64,000 nt of DNA from Mayfieldus sp963772265 (GCA_963772265.1 CAVYWS010000006.1:1-64000), one strand, 5' to 3'; counted from the first letter of the stretch, positions 28,232-38,184 are shown. The notes: a model not told the origin generated them from the sequence alone. Numbers and translations: made by a program.

Positions 28232-29535
28232 ATGCCAGGTCTCGTCATAGTCGGCGCCCAGTGGGGCGACGAAGGCAAGGGAAAGGTCACCGACCTCCTC
28301 GCCGAGCGCGCCCAGATGATCGTGCGCTTTCAGGGCGGCAACAACGCCGGCCACACGATCATCCGCGACGGCGAGACCTTCAAGTTCCACCTGATCCCCT
28401 CGGGGATCCTCTATCCGGACAAGGTCTGCGCGATCGGCAACGGGGTGGTGCTCGACCCGAAGGTGCTGTGGGGCGAGCTCGACGAGCTGCGGCGGCGCCG
28501 GATCGACGTCAGCGGGCTGCGGATCTCCGCCAACGCGCACCTGATCATGCCCTACCACGTGATGCTCGACACCGCCGGCGAGGCGAAGCTCGGCAAGCTC
28601 TCGATCGGCACCACGCGGCGCGGGATCGGCCCCTGCTACGCCGACAAGGCGTCGCGGCTCGGGATCCGGGTCCAGGACCTGCTCGACGAGAAGATCCTGC
28701 GCAAGAAGATCATGGCGGCGATGGAGCCGAAGCGGTCGGCCCTGCGCCCCTACGAGAAGGACCCGGCGCTCGACCTGCACGCGATGACCGAGGAGTACAG
28801 CTCCTACGGCCACCGGCTGGAGCCCTACATCGCCGACACCGCCCACCTCTGCTGGCAGGCGCTGGACGGCGACCAGACGGTGATCTTCGAGGGCGCCCAG
28901 GGCACCCTGCTCGACCTCGATCACGGCACCTATCCCTTCGTCACCTCATCCAACCCGATCGCCGGCGCGGCCTGCGTCGGGGCGGGGATCGGGCCCAGCG
29001 ACATCGACGAGGTCTGGGGGGTCGCCAAGGCCTACGCGACCCGGGTCGGCGCCGGGCCCGTTCCCGACCGAGCTCGAGGACGAGACAGGGCGGATGCTGC
29101 TCGAGCGCGGGCACGAGTACGGGACGACAACCGGGCGCGAGCGGCGCTGCGGCTGGATCGACCTGGTGGCGCTGCGCTACGCGGCGCGGCTGAACGGGAT
29201 GACCGCGCTGGCGATCACCAAGCTCGACGTCCTCTCCGGCCTCGACCCGCTGCGGGTGGCGGTCCGCTACCGCTCCAGCGAGGGTGCGGCGCTCGACGAG
29301 TTCCCCTACCACCAGTCGATCCTGCACGGCGCCGAGGCCGAGTATCGCGGAGCTGCCCGGGTTCGGGGGCGAGATCGGCGAGTGCCGAAGCGAGGCCGAC
29401 CTGCCGCCCCAGGCGCGCGACTACCTGCAGTTCGTCAGCGAGTTCGTCGGCGTGCCGATCCGCCTCGTCGGGGTCGGGCCCGACCGCGAGCAGGTCGTCT
29501 GGATCGGCGAGCGGCCGGCGCTCAAGGCCGCCTGA
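28232..29535 (+). CDS. purA: Adenylosuccinate synthetase (two frameshifts)
   Basis: Joins IMP and aspartate with GTP to make adenylosuccinate, the first AMP-specific step. About 434 aa after joining. P-loop-like GAQWGDEGKGKVTDLL at the N-terminus (catalytic Asp and the GTP loop), QGGNNAGHTI, GTTRRGIGPCYADK, FEGAQGTLLDLDHGTYPF, GRERRCGWIDLVALRYA, TKLDVL. The frame breaks near 29062 (before PTELEDETG) and near 29345 (before ELPGFGGEIG). Both flanks align to one normal PurA, so indels are likely errors. Confidence 0.92.
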
Positions 29536-29598
29536 CCTGTCAACTCGGGGGTGCGGTCGTCACAGTTCGCCGTGGGCCGATGGCCTACGGTCTAGGCA

Positions 29599-30427
29599 AT
29601 GGAGTCAAGGACGACGTCGGAGCAGCAGGAGATGGAGCGTGCAGCCGCTCTACCCCAGGCTGACGCACGGGAGCTCGTCGACACCGCGCGGCTTGAGATC
29701 GCGGTCAAGGAGATGTACCGCGCCGTGGCGCGCGAGGACGAGGTCGAGCTTCACTTGGAGATCGGAAGACCGGTCGCGGAGCGTCTTGGTTACGACCCCG
29801 AGATGCTCGACCGGGTCCCCGCCCCGGCCCTGGCCTCGTTCGCGGGCGTCGGGCACCACTTCGGCCTCGCCCAGCTCCAGCGCCGGTGAGCGGGTGCTCG
29901 ATCTCGGCTCGGGGTCGGGGACCGACGTCTTCTTCGCCGCAGCGCAGGTCGGCGAGACCGGGACGGTCGTCGGGGTTGACTTCACCGACGAGCAGCTGGA
30001 GAAGGCAAGGCGCATCGCAGCCGCGCATCGGTTCGCGAACGTGCGCTTCGAGGCGGCATGGATCGAGGAGCTGCCCTTCGAGGACGGAAGCTTCGACGTC
30101 GTGATCTCCAACGGCGTCATCAACCTCTCGCCGGCGAAGCATCAGGTCTTCGAGGAGGCGGCACGCGTCCTGCGGCCGGGCGGAAGGCTGGCTCTCTCGG
30201 ACATCGTCAGCACCTGGGCGCTGAAAGAGCGCACGAGGCGGCAGGTCGACCTCTGGGCCGCCTGCATCGCCGGCGCGATTCCCCGCCAGACTTACCTGGC
30301 GGAGATCGAATCGGCGGGGATGACCCTCGCCGAGACGCACGTAAACGACTACCGCTTCGTCTCCGAGCGCGCCCGCGGCGCCTGCGCGACCTACGGGGTC
30401 AAGAGCGTTTCGCTACTGGCGACCTGA
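29599..30427 (+). CDS. SAM-dependent methyltransferase, ArsM-like (one frameshift)
   Basis: About 275 aa. Motif I VLDLGSGSGTDVFFAA, GVDFTDEQLEKAR, and SNGVINLSPAKHQVFEEAARVLRPGG closely match arsenite methyltransferases. The Cys usually found in SNCVxNL is Gly here, while the later Cys (AACIAGAI) is kept. Loss of one arsenic-binding thiol argues against arsenite as substrate. Frame breaks near 29883 (join: LQSAGERVLDLG). No ars genes nearby. Confidence 0.78.
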
Positions 30428-30447
30428 GCTCGGCCCCGCGGCGAGAC

Positions 30448-31174
30448 TTAGTTGCGGCGGTCCTGGCGAATGACCAGCTGGCGGTGCGGGATCGCTCCTG
30501 CCTCCTCCTGGTGGCGTTCGCCGCGCTGCAGCATCCGCATCCCGAGGATCGCCGAGCCGAGGATCGCGCTCAGCCCGAGGCTGAGCTGGACGCTGAGCAG
30601 GCCCTGCGGGTCCAGTAGACGTCGCGCAGGTCGAGCAGCAGAGCCGCTTCGTCGAAGGTCAGGCCCATGCCGATCCCCATCGGGACGGCGAGCTGTCCTC
30701 GATCTGATCGTTGTCGGTGACCAGCGCCGCGGTGCCGGAAGCGAACGAGAGCAGGATCCCGGGCACGAAATGGTGGATGTGGGCGCCGCCGACGCTGGTG
30801 TTGCCGAGCGGCCACCAGCCGCCGCGGATTCCGTAGGTCGACAGGCGTGCGAAGCCGAATGCGCCGAGAAAGCCCGCGAGCAGGTTGAACAGCACCGCCT
30901 CGGAGCGCGGCGCCGAGGTGTAGCCCTCGAGCGCCACCCCGACGGTGTCCAGCGCCGCCGCCGCCGCCGCCTCGATCACGCCGTCGCCGGCCCCCTCCGT
31001 CGCCGGCGCGGCGCGCCGGCGCCACATGCGGACGAACTGGCCGCCGAGGACCGTGCCGGCGCTGGCGAACGAAGCTACGGCGAGGCCGGCGGTGATCTGC
31101 TCCGAGCGCCGCCAGCGCCAGCGAGCCCTCGCCCGGGCCCGGCGGCTGAGCCGGGTCGGCAGCCTCGCCCTCAC
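30448..31174 (-). CDS. Conserved integral membrane protein with HIHHF and DVYW motifs (two frameshifts)
   Basis: About 242 aa. Helices with HIHHFVPGILLSFASG, GMGLTFDEAALLLDLRDVYW and a C-terminal TM (LSAILGSAILGMRML) identify a widespread actinobacterial membrane family without known function. Breaks near 30697 (before QLAVPMGIGMG) and near 30613 (after DVYW; join gives DPQGLLSVQLSLGL). GTG start 31174 immediately follows the stop of the nucleotide-sugar dehydrogenase (31177), so they are co-transcribed. Confidence 0.65.
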
Positions 31175-31176
31175 GC

Positions 31177-32434
31177 TTACAGCCGCACCAGGTTGTCGGC
31201 GGTCGATCTCGCGGGTGACGCCGCGGAAGTCGACCACCAGCGGCGCCTCGGCGACCAGCTTCTCGTAGTCGATCTCGGGGTGCGCGGTGACGATCGCCGA
31301 CCACGTCCGCCGCGGCGAGCGCCTGCGTCGAGCGCACCGAGCGCAGCCCGAAATCGCGCAGCTCGGGCACGTGCGGGTCGTGGTAGGCGAGCTCGGCGCC
31401 GAGCTCGCGCAGCAGGCGGATGATCTTCAGCGCCGGCGACTCGCGCATGTCGCCGACGCCGCGCCTTGTAGCTGACGCCGAGCAGCAGCACCTCGCGAGC
31501 CGTTGACCGCCTTGCCGACGTCGTTCAGCGCGCGCTCGATCCGCTCGACGCAGAAGCGCGGCTGGTTCTGGTTGATCTTCCCGGCCAGCTCGATGAACTC
31601 GGTGTAGAAGTCGTGCTCGCGGGCCTTGAAGGCGAGGTAGAAGGGGTCGACCGGCAGGCAGTGGCCGCCCATCCCGGGCCCCGGGTCGAAGCGCATGAAC
31701 CCGAACGGCTTGGTCGCCGCGGCGTCGATCACCTCCCAGATGTCGATGTCGAGCCGGTCGCAGAGCATCGCCATCTCGTTGACGAGCGCGATGTTGACCG
31801 AGCGGAAGATGTTCTCCAGCAGCTTCGCCAGCTCGGCCGCCTCCGGCGTCGAGACGACGACGACCTCGTCGCAGATCTCGCGCGTAGAGCGCCGGCGCGC
31901 GCTCGGTGCAGGCGTCGGTCAGGCCGCCGACCACCTTCGGCGTGGTGCGGATCGTGTAGTCGGTGCGGCCGGGGTCGATCCGCTCCGGCGAGAAGGCGAG
32001 GTAGAAGTCGCGGCCGGCGGCGAGGCCGGACTCCTCGAGCATCGGCGCGCAGCCGCTCGCGGGTGGTGCCCGGGTAGGTCGTCGACTCGAGCACGACGAG
32101 CTGCTCCGGCTGCAGCACCGGCGAGAGCGAGCTGCGCCGAGTCGACCAGGTAGCGAGAGGTCGGGCTCGCGGGAGTTGGTGAGCGGGGTCGGCACGCAGA
32201 TGATCACCGCGTCGCAGGAGGCGAGGTCGGCGTAGTCGGTCGGTCGCGTGCAGGCGGCCGGCGAGCGCCGCGAGGCGCGTCCGAGGGCACGTCCTCGATG
32301 TAGCTTCGGCCCGCGCGCGAGGCCTCGACCTTGCGCGGGTCGGCGTCGAGGCCGACGACCTCGTGCCCGGCCTCGGCGAAGGCGACGGCGAGCGGCAGGC
32401 CGACGTAGCCGAGGCCGATGATTCCGACCTTCAT
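31177..32434 (-). CDS. Nucleotide-sugar dehydrogenase, UDP-GlcNAc 6-dehydrogenase (WbpA)-like, heavily frameshifted
   Basis: Oxidises C6 of a UDP-sugar to a uronate with NAD for surface polysaccharide. About 418 aa. From ATG 32434: Rossmann VGIIGLGYVGLPLAVAFAEA, then VLESTTYPGTTRERL, FSPERIDPGRTDY, PGMGGHCLPVDPFYLAFKA, INQNQPRFCVERI, and ALKIIRLLRELGAELAYHDP. SPERxDPG and the GGHCLPVDP active-site segment fit the WbpA/WecC branch better than UDP-glucose dehydrogenase. At least eight frame changes; this is one of the worst stretches of the window. Confidence 0.75.
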
Positions 32435-32631
32435 TGCGGGGAATTCTACGTAGGGCCGCGGTTCAGATATTCGGAATTTGGGCATTCGGCCGGCGTGGGA
32501 CGACTGCAGCCCCGCCTTAGGATTGCCTCGATGAGGAGGATCTTTACGCCAACCGCACGGGGGTTGAGCGTCGCCCGGCACCTGGTCTGGTACCTGAATT
32601 ACCAGATCTCCGGGGCAAGGGACCACGTCCG

Positions 32632-34096
32632 CTAGCGGCCGGCTCGCGCGGTCAGCGCCCACGCGAGGCGGTCGCGGGTCTCGGCCGGCTCGATCACCTC
32701 GTCGACGTAGCCGCTCGCCGCGGCGACCTCGGAGAGCAGGTGCTCCTGGGCGTAGGAGGAGGCGAGCGCGTCGTGCAGGGCACCGTGCTGGTCCGATGCC
32801 TCGAGCTGGGGGCGATCGATGATCCGCACCGCCTCGGTCGCGGCCATGATGCCGATCTCCGCGCCGGGCCAGGCGAAGACGACGTCCGCCCCGAGGTCCT
32901 TGGAGTTCATCGTGATCCCCGCCCCGCCGTAGGCCTTGCGGAGGATCACGGTGAGGCGCAGGACCGAGGCGCTGGCGAAGGCGCGGAGCAGCGCGGCGCC
33001 GTGACGGATGGCTCCCACCGCCTCCTGGCGCTGGCCGGGCATGAAGCCTGGGGTGTCGACCAGGACCACGAGCGGCAGCCCGAAGCGGTTGCAGGTGTTG
33101 ACGAAGTGGGCTGCCTTGTCGGACGCCGCGGCGTCGATCACCCCGGCGACCCGGCGTGGCTGGTTGGCGACGATGCCGACCGCCTGGCCCTCGATCCTGG
33201 CCAACGCGGTGACCAGGTTCTGGGCCCAGCGCTCGCCGAGCTCGAGCATGCTGTCGGCGTCGGTGATCCCCAGGATCACGTCGCGGACGTCGTAGACGTG
33301 CCGCGCCTCCACCGGCACCAGCGGCGAGGGGTCGCGAAGCGGTGCCCGCAGCGGATGGGCATACGGCGGCTGGTCGCCGATCGCCGAGGGCAGGAAGCCG
33401 AGCAGGTGGCGGACCCGCTCGACCGACGCCGGTGTCGTCGTCGGCGACGATCTGGCAGACACCGTTTCGCTCGTGGATCCGGGGGCCGCCCAGCTCCTCC
33501 ATCGAGATCTCCTCGCCGAGCGCCGCTCGCACCACCCGTGGCCCGGTGAGGAACATGCGGGCGTCCTCGGTCATCACTACGAAGTCGCTCAGCGCCGGAG
33601 CGTAGGCGCCGCCGCCGGCCGAGACCCCCGAGACGATCGAGATCTGCGGCGACCGCCGGCTCAGCTTGACGCTGGCCTTGAAGATCCGCCCGTAGCCGGC
33701 CAGCGCCGCGTGGCCCTCCTGAAGCCGGGCGCCCCCGGACTCGACGAAGCCGACGACCGGGGTTCCGGCGCTGCCGGCGATCTCCAGAGCCCGCACGATC
33801 GAGTCGGCGTGGGCCTCCCCCAGCGAGCCTCCCATGAAGGCCGGGTCCTCGGCGAAGCAGACCACCGGGCGGCCGTTGACCTGACCGGCGCCGGCAAGGA
33901 CGCCGTCGCCGGCCTGGCCCTCGATGTTTCGCGATTGCACCCCCGAGCGAAGGACGCGCAGGCTACCGGGGTCGCAGAGCAGCTCCAGTCGCGAGCGGGG
34001 ATCGGCGAGGGTGCGAGGGATCTCCGGGTGCAGCGGCGTGACCGAGCTGCCTTCGCCGCCCACGCTTCCGCCCTCGGTTGTCGGCCCGGATGCCAT
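32632..34096 (-). CDS. Acyl-CoA carboxylase carboxyltransferase (beta) subunit, PccB/AccD-like (one frameshift)
   Basis: About 487 aa. Transfers carboxyl from biotin to acetyl- or propionyl-CoA. N-terminal carboxyltransferase half: RVLRSGVQSR, VCFAEDPAFMGGSLGE, FVESGGARLQEG, SGVSAGGGAYAPAL. C-terminal half: DVRDVILGITD, GFMPGQRQEA, LRKAYGGAGITMNSKDL. The frame breaks near 33430 (join: DDDTGVG to SVERVRHLLGFLPS). No biotin carboxylase partner is in the window. Substrate chain length cannot be set from this alone. Confidence 0.85.
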
Positions 34097-34281
34097 CGCT
34101 CGTCCCGTTCATGCTCGGCCTGCGTGCGCGGTTCCTTGAGCGACGGGCACCGGACCGTGCCTGGCGCCTGCCTGGCGGGAGAAGAAGTGCGGCGCCTGGC
34201 CGGTGCGCTCGTCAGCGCCCTGCGTGAAGGACTTGATCAGTTGCTCGTCCAGCGTCGCCTGGATGTCGAGTCGAAGTGTCA

Positions 34282-34298
34282 ACTGACTCAGCGTCAGT
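34282..34298. promoter_or_regulatory. Inverted repeat 16 bp before the diguanylate cyclase start
   Basis: ACTGAC-TCAGC-GTCAGT is a perfect 6-bp inverted repeat in the 217-bp gap between the carboxylase and cyclase genes. It could be an operator or an RNA hairpin masking the start region. The rest of the gap shows no gene. Confidence 0.35.
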
Positions 34299-34313
34299 GC
34301 CGATGGGCAAATC

Positions 34314-35440
34314 ATGGATTCTGCTTGGAGCCTGGCCCGAGACGGCGCCGACCGCGAGCGCGTGCTCGACATGGATCGCCGCCTGCAGCCGGTGCGCCGG
34401 ATGGCGTTCGGCGTGGTCGCCCTGGGCCTGCTCGCCTGCGGGCCCTGGCTCGGCTGGTGGACGATCGTGCCTGTAGCGATCGCGGCCGTCCTGTTTCGGA
34501 TCGCCGACTCGCAGATCGAGCGGCTTGCCCACCCAGAGAATGCGATCTTCGCCGCCTGGGTCGGGTCGCAGGTCGTGATCGCGATCAGCGTCGCGATGAC
34601 CGGCGGGCCGAACGTCCCGACGATCTCATGGTTCGCGATCCCGATCGTCACCCTTGCGTCTCGCTTCTCGGCCCGCGGGGTCGCCCTCGGTGTCGCAATC
34701 ACGCTCGGTCTTATGTTCGCGGTCGCCTTCGGCGTCGATGCCCAAGCGGTGCTCGACGACCCGACCAAGCTGATCGCTCCGGTGACCCTGGTGTTCGCGG
34801 TGACCATCTTCTCGATCGCACTGATGCGGTCCGACATCGAGCACCGCAGCGAAGCGGTGATCGATCCGTACGGGGATGCTCAACCGCAAGGCTCTGAAGG
34901 TCCGGACCCAGGAGCTCGAGCAGCAGTCCGAGGTCAGCGGAGAGCCGATCGGCGTCGTGGTCGGCGATCTCGACGAGTTCAAACAGATCAACGACCGGCT
35001 CGGGCACGCGCACGGTGATGCAGTTCTCAAGGAGGTCGCCTACAGATTTCGCAAGCAGCTGCGCGCCTTCGATCTCGCCTACCGGCGTGGGCGGCGAGGA
35101 GTTCCTCGTGCTTTTGCCCGGCGCCAACCTGCAGGAGTCGGCGACGATTGCCGAAAGCCTGCGCCAGGCGATCTGCGGGGAGCGGATGATCGGCGACCTG
35201 CGGCTCACCATGAGCTTCGGTGTGGGTGCCTCGACAGGCGATGAGCGCTTCGACTACGAGGCTGTCTTCGCCGAGGCCGACAATGCGCTCTACGCCGCAA
35301 AGGCGGCGGGCCGCGACTGCGTCCAGAGGGCGATCCCGGTCGCCGAGCGGGCCATAGCGCATCTGAGCGGTCCGGCTAACCGAAGTCGATCACGCTGCGG
35401 ATCCCGTCCTGCGCCTCCATCAGCTCGAAGCCATGGTTGA
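34314..35440 (+). CDS. Membrane-bound diguanylate cyclase (GGDEF) (two frameshifts)
   Basis: Makes cyclic di-GMP from GTP. About 370 aa: an N-terminal domain with five to six TM helices (MASE-like, about 35-185), then a GGDEF domain with LTGMLNRKAL, VVVGDLDEFKQINDRLGHAHGD, signature GGEEF and SFGVGAS. RAFD five residues before GGEEF is an intact inhibitory I-site. Breaks near 34871 (before LTGMLNR) and 35090 (before GGEEF). The 3' end overlaps the convergent dehydrogenase; a TAA at 35377 may be the true stop. Confidence 0.85.
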
Positions 35441-36481
35441 CCTCGTCGAGCGCGATCGGTGGGAGACGAACGGGCTCTACGTCGATCTCGCCGGCGAGGT
35501 AGCGGTCGACCAGCTGGGGCACCTGGTCGCGGCCCTTCAGCCCGCCGAACGAGGAGCCGGCGACGCGCCGGCCGGTGATCAGCAAGCGGGGGACGATGTC
35601 GAGCGTCTCGCCCCTGCCGGCGACCCCGGCCACGGTGCAGAGGCCCCAGCCCATCCGCGCCGCCTCGACGGCCTGGCGCATCACGTCGACGTTGCCGGTC
35701 GCCTCGAAGGTGTAGTCGGCGCCAAAGCCGTCGGTCAGCTCGACGATCCGCTCGACCGCTCGTCGCCGCCGACCATCGTCTCCGTCGCGCCCTGGCCGCG
35801 TGGCGAGCTCGAGCCGGTCCTCGGAGAGGTCGATGCAGACGATTCGCTCGGCGCCCTGCAGCCGGCAGCCGGCGACCGCGCCGAGCCCCACCATCCCGGC
35901 GCCGAAGACGACGCAGGTCGAGCCCGGCTGGACCTAAGCCGTGTTCATCGCCGCCCCGAGGCCGGTCGAGAGCCCGCAGGCGAACAGGCAGGCGTGGTCG
36001 AGCGGCGCCTCCGGGTTGACCTTCGCCAGCGCGATCTCGGGCAGACGGCGTACTCGGCGAAGGTCGAGGTGCCCATGAAGTGGCGGATCGGCTCGCCGTC
36101 GCGGGAGAGGCGCGTCGTGCCGTCGGGCAGGTAGCCCTGGTTCTGCTGCTCGCGGATCGCCAGGCAGAGGTTGGTCCGCGGGTCGCGGCAGTGCACGCAC
36201 TCGCCGCACTGGGGAGAGAAGAGGGTCACGACGTGGTCGCCGGGTACGACCGAGCCGACCCCGGCGCCGACCCGCTCGACGACGCCGCCGCCCTCGTGGC
36301 CGAGCACCGTCGGCGCGTAGCCGGATGGGTCGGCGCCCGAGGCCGTGTAGAGGTCCGTGTGGCAGACGCCGCAGGCCTCCAGCCGAACCAGGACCTCGCC
36401 GTCCCTCGGGTCCGCCAGGTCGAGCTCCTGGACCTCCAGGGGTGCGCCGAACTCCTCTAGGACCGCGGCTCGAACTTTCAC
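35376..36481 (-). CDS. Zinc alcohol dehydrogenase, class III / S-(hydroxymethyl)glutathione dehydrogenase-like (broken)
   Basis: About 368 aa. Catalytic zinc ligands in GVCHTDLY and GHEGGGVVE, structural Cys cluster CGECVHCRDPRTNLC, GYLPDGTTRL, CGLSTGLGAAMNTA, VVFGAGMVGLGAVAG, and C-terminal GGLKGRDQVPQLVDRYL. This pattern is closest to FrmA/AdhC formaldehyde-detoxifying enzymes (or a mycothiol counterpart). Breaks: near 36047 (EYAV to LPEIALAKV), an in-frame TAG at about 35936-35938 where Lys is expected (NTA-K-VQPG), and two compensating indels near 35760-35810. GTG 36481 chosen; GTG 36499 is also possible. Confidence 0.8.
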
Positions 36482-36565
36482 GCTTGCCTCGGTAGCCACT
36501 GTATCCGAGCTTTGGCAGCCGGTTCGCCCGGGATTAGGATGTGGCCCTTGACTCAGGAGGGGAGA

Positions 36566-36960
36566 ATGCAGCGTCTCGCAACCATCACCGCCGCCTCTAC
36601 CGTGCTCATCGGGATCATCGCCTTTGCCGGCACCAGAGCGCCGCGCAGTCCGGTCCCGCGGCCGCGAGCGCCCGCTACACGGCGTATGCGGCCTGCGGTC
36701 TTGGTGCCCATGCGTCACCCGCCCACAGGTGCACGAGGGGAAGCAAGGTCGGCGCGTTCTTCAAGAGCACCGAGCCGGTCGTTTTCAAGCTCTGCGTCAA
36801 GTTCCCCGGCGGGCAGCACCTGTGCGCCAACGATCAGAACGCCAAGGCCGGAAAGCTCAAGGTCAACACGGTTACGACGAACAAGCTGGGGCGGCACAAG
36901 CTCACCTGGATCCTCCCCGACCGCGAGATCGTCAGATTCTTCCGGTTGGTCCGCCCCTGA
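36566..36960 (+). CDS. Small secreted conserved protein (one frameshift)
   Basis: About 131 aa. Strong ribosome site AGGAGGGG (36555-36562) before ATG 36566. Signal peptide MQRLATITAASTVLIGIIAFAG, then, after a one-base break near 36630, a small beta-rich domain with SPAHRCTRGSKVGAFFKS, KLCVKFPGGQHLCAND and GRHKLTWILPDREI. I have a recollection of similar small secreted proteins in Thermoleophilia; function unknown. Confidence 0.65.
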
Positions 36961-37121
36961 CGGACGCATCCTGCGAGAGCTGGGTCACACGATTCCTCCT
37001 GCGTTGAACCGGCGCGGGCGACGGACCGTAGACCGGACATCAGACGGCGGCCGCCGGGCTGCCCCAGACTCGTAACCATCGGCTGAGGCGGGCGCGGCCC
37101 GTCCACCAGATAGGAGCTCTC

Positions 37122-37717
37122 ATGTCCCGCCCGTGGCTGGCCGCGGCGTTCGTGGCATCCCTGATCGCCTTCGCAGGCGCCTACGCCCTCGCGGCCCCCG
37201 GCGACCCCGCCCCCGGCGCCGTGCGCATCAGCCATCGGCTGGCGATCCGGCATCTGGGTCCCCCACCGGCGTCCTGGCACAAGGTCCGGCCTGCCGGGCT
37301 CGCCTGCGGTGCTCGCCTATCCGGGCGACTGGCAAGCGATCGGTGGCGACCCCGGCACCGCTTCGGCCGCGCTGCGAGTCAGTGGTCGGATCGTCGGCTA
37401 TCTGAACGCAACTCCTCAAGGCGGCGCCGAGACGGCGGCCAACTGGCTCCGAATTCCCCCGACCGGATCACAACCGCGAGGAGGGTGATGAGCAGGTGGT
37501 GCCGAGGGCGGGGCGGGGCGGCCTGCACTTTCGCAGCGGTTCCGGCTCGTGCCTGATCGACGACTACACCGCCGGCAGCGGGGTCCGCTACCGAGAGCTG
37601 GCCTGCATCGTCGACGGGAGCCGCGCGACGACAGTGATCGTGGGGAGCACGACGCTCGGAACCTGGCCGCGTCTGGCCCCGGAGGTGCGCGAAGCGGTGT
37701 CGGGCTTCACCACCTGA
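37122..37717 (+). CDS. Secreted/anchored protein of unknown function (two frameshifts)
   Basis: About 198 aa. N-terminal hydrophobic segment LAAAFVASLIAFAGAYALA, then, across breaks near 37293 and 37467, a continuous protein: SPAVLAYPGDWQAIGGDPG, RIVGYLNATPQGGAETAANW, DHNREEGDEQV, GSCLIDDYTAG, ACIVDGSRATTVIVG, and REAVSGFTT at the end. Reads as a PsbP/LpqN-like stress or lipid-binding fold by eye only. Ribosome site AGGAG 8 bp upstream. Confidence 0.55.
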
Positions 37718-37761
37718 CCGCGAGCTTTGCAAACCACGACACCTGAGAAAGGAGGAAACCG

Positions 37762-37995
37762 ATGGTCAACAACACTGCAGCGCGTCGGGTCGCCGTGATC
37801 CTGGCGGTGATGGCTCTCGGCGGCGCCGGCGGTGTCTCGGCGGCGGTCGCCGGACGCCACCACCATCACCATCATCGCGGCATCCCGCAGCATGACGGCG
37901 GTGATCACGACGCCGACAACAACGGCGGCCCCAGCGATGGGGATGGCCGTCTGTCCACCCTCGGCCGCCTGCCTGAGCCACCTGCTACGGAGTAG
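37762..37995 (+). CDS. Small secreted His/Asp-rich peptide with a natural hexahistidine
   Basis: 77 aa with a near-perfect Shine-Dalgarno AAAGGAGG (37748-37755). Signal peptide about 1-30 (VAVILAVMALGGAGGVSAAVA) followed directly by GRHHHHHHRG and then HDGGDHDADNNGG, an acidic, metal-friendly tail. Likely binds divalent metals outside the cell or near the membrane; no homologue recognised. Its last codons and TAG stop (37993-37995) lie inside the terminator hairpin. Confidence 0.7.
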   Translation: MVNNTAARRVAVILAVMALGGAGGVSAAVAGRHHHHHHRGIPQHDGGDHDADNNGGPSDGDGRLSTLGRLPEPPATE

Positions 37996-38010
37996 CAGGT
38001 GGCTTTCGGC
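37976..38010 (+). terminator. Strong Rho-independent terminator overlapping the stop codon
   Basis: GCCACCTGCTAC (37977-37988), loop GGA, GTAGCAGGTGGC (37992-38003): a perfect 12-bp stem, extended by one A-T pair, followed by TTTCGGCTTCG. Terminates the small-secreted-protein transcript before the minus-strand tRNA. Confidence 0.8.
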
Positions 38011-38022
38011 TTCGCTCGACCA

Positions 38023-38091
38023 TGGGCCGTGAAGGACTCGAACCTTCAACCTTGAGATTAGAGTTCCTGCTACCAGTTGAGCTAACGGCCC
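38023..38091 (-). tRNA. Degenerate tRNA-Lys(CTT)
   Basis: Acceptor GGGCCGT/ACGGCCC and T arm GAAGG-TTCGAGT-CCTTC are perfect, and the whole closely follows actinobacterial tRNA-Lys(CTT). Compared with that pattern it lacks AG in the second D-stem strand (GC for GAGC), one base in the anticodon stem and one T of the anticodon loop (CTCTAA for CTCTTAA). As written it cannot form a normal anticodon arm. Sequencing deletions or a pseudo-tRNA. Confidence 0.6.
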
Positions 38092-38184
38092 TGATAGCAG
38101 CGGCCCCGGGGTGCCGAGGCCGAGAGCGAAGTATAGGAAGCGCCGCGGCGAGGTTCAGCCGACCCGAATCGGCTCGCCGACCCT

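Noticed and set aside
32531..32635. 34-codon plus-strand ORF (MRRIFTPTARG...) in the 198-bp gap between the carboxylase and nucleotide-sugar dehydrogenase genes
   Set aside because: Could be a gene remnant, but no ribosome site, no recognised family and it overlaps the carboxylase stop.
37762..37995. Hexahistidine as vector or tag contamination
   Set aside because: It sits within a natural signal-peptide gene with native-like codon use, native Shine-Dalgarno and terminator, and no vector sequence around it.
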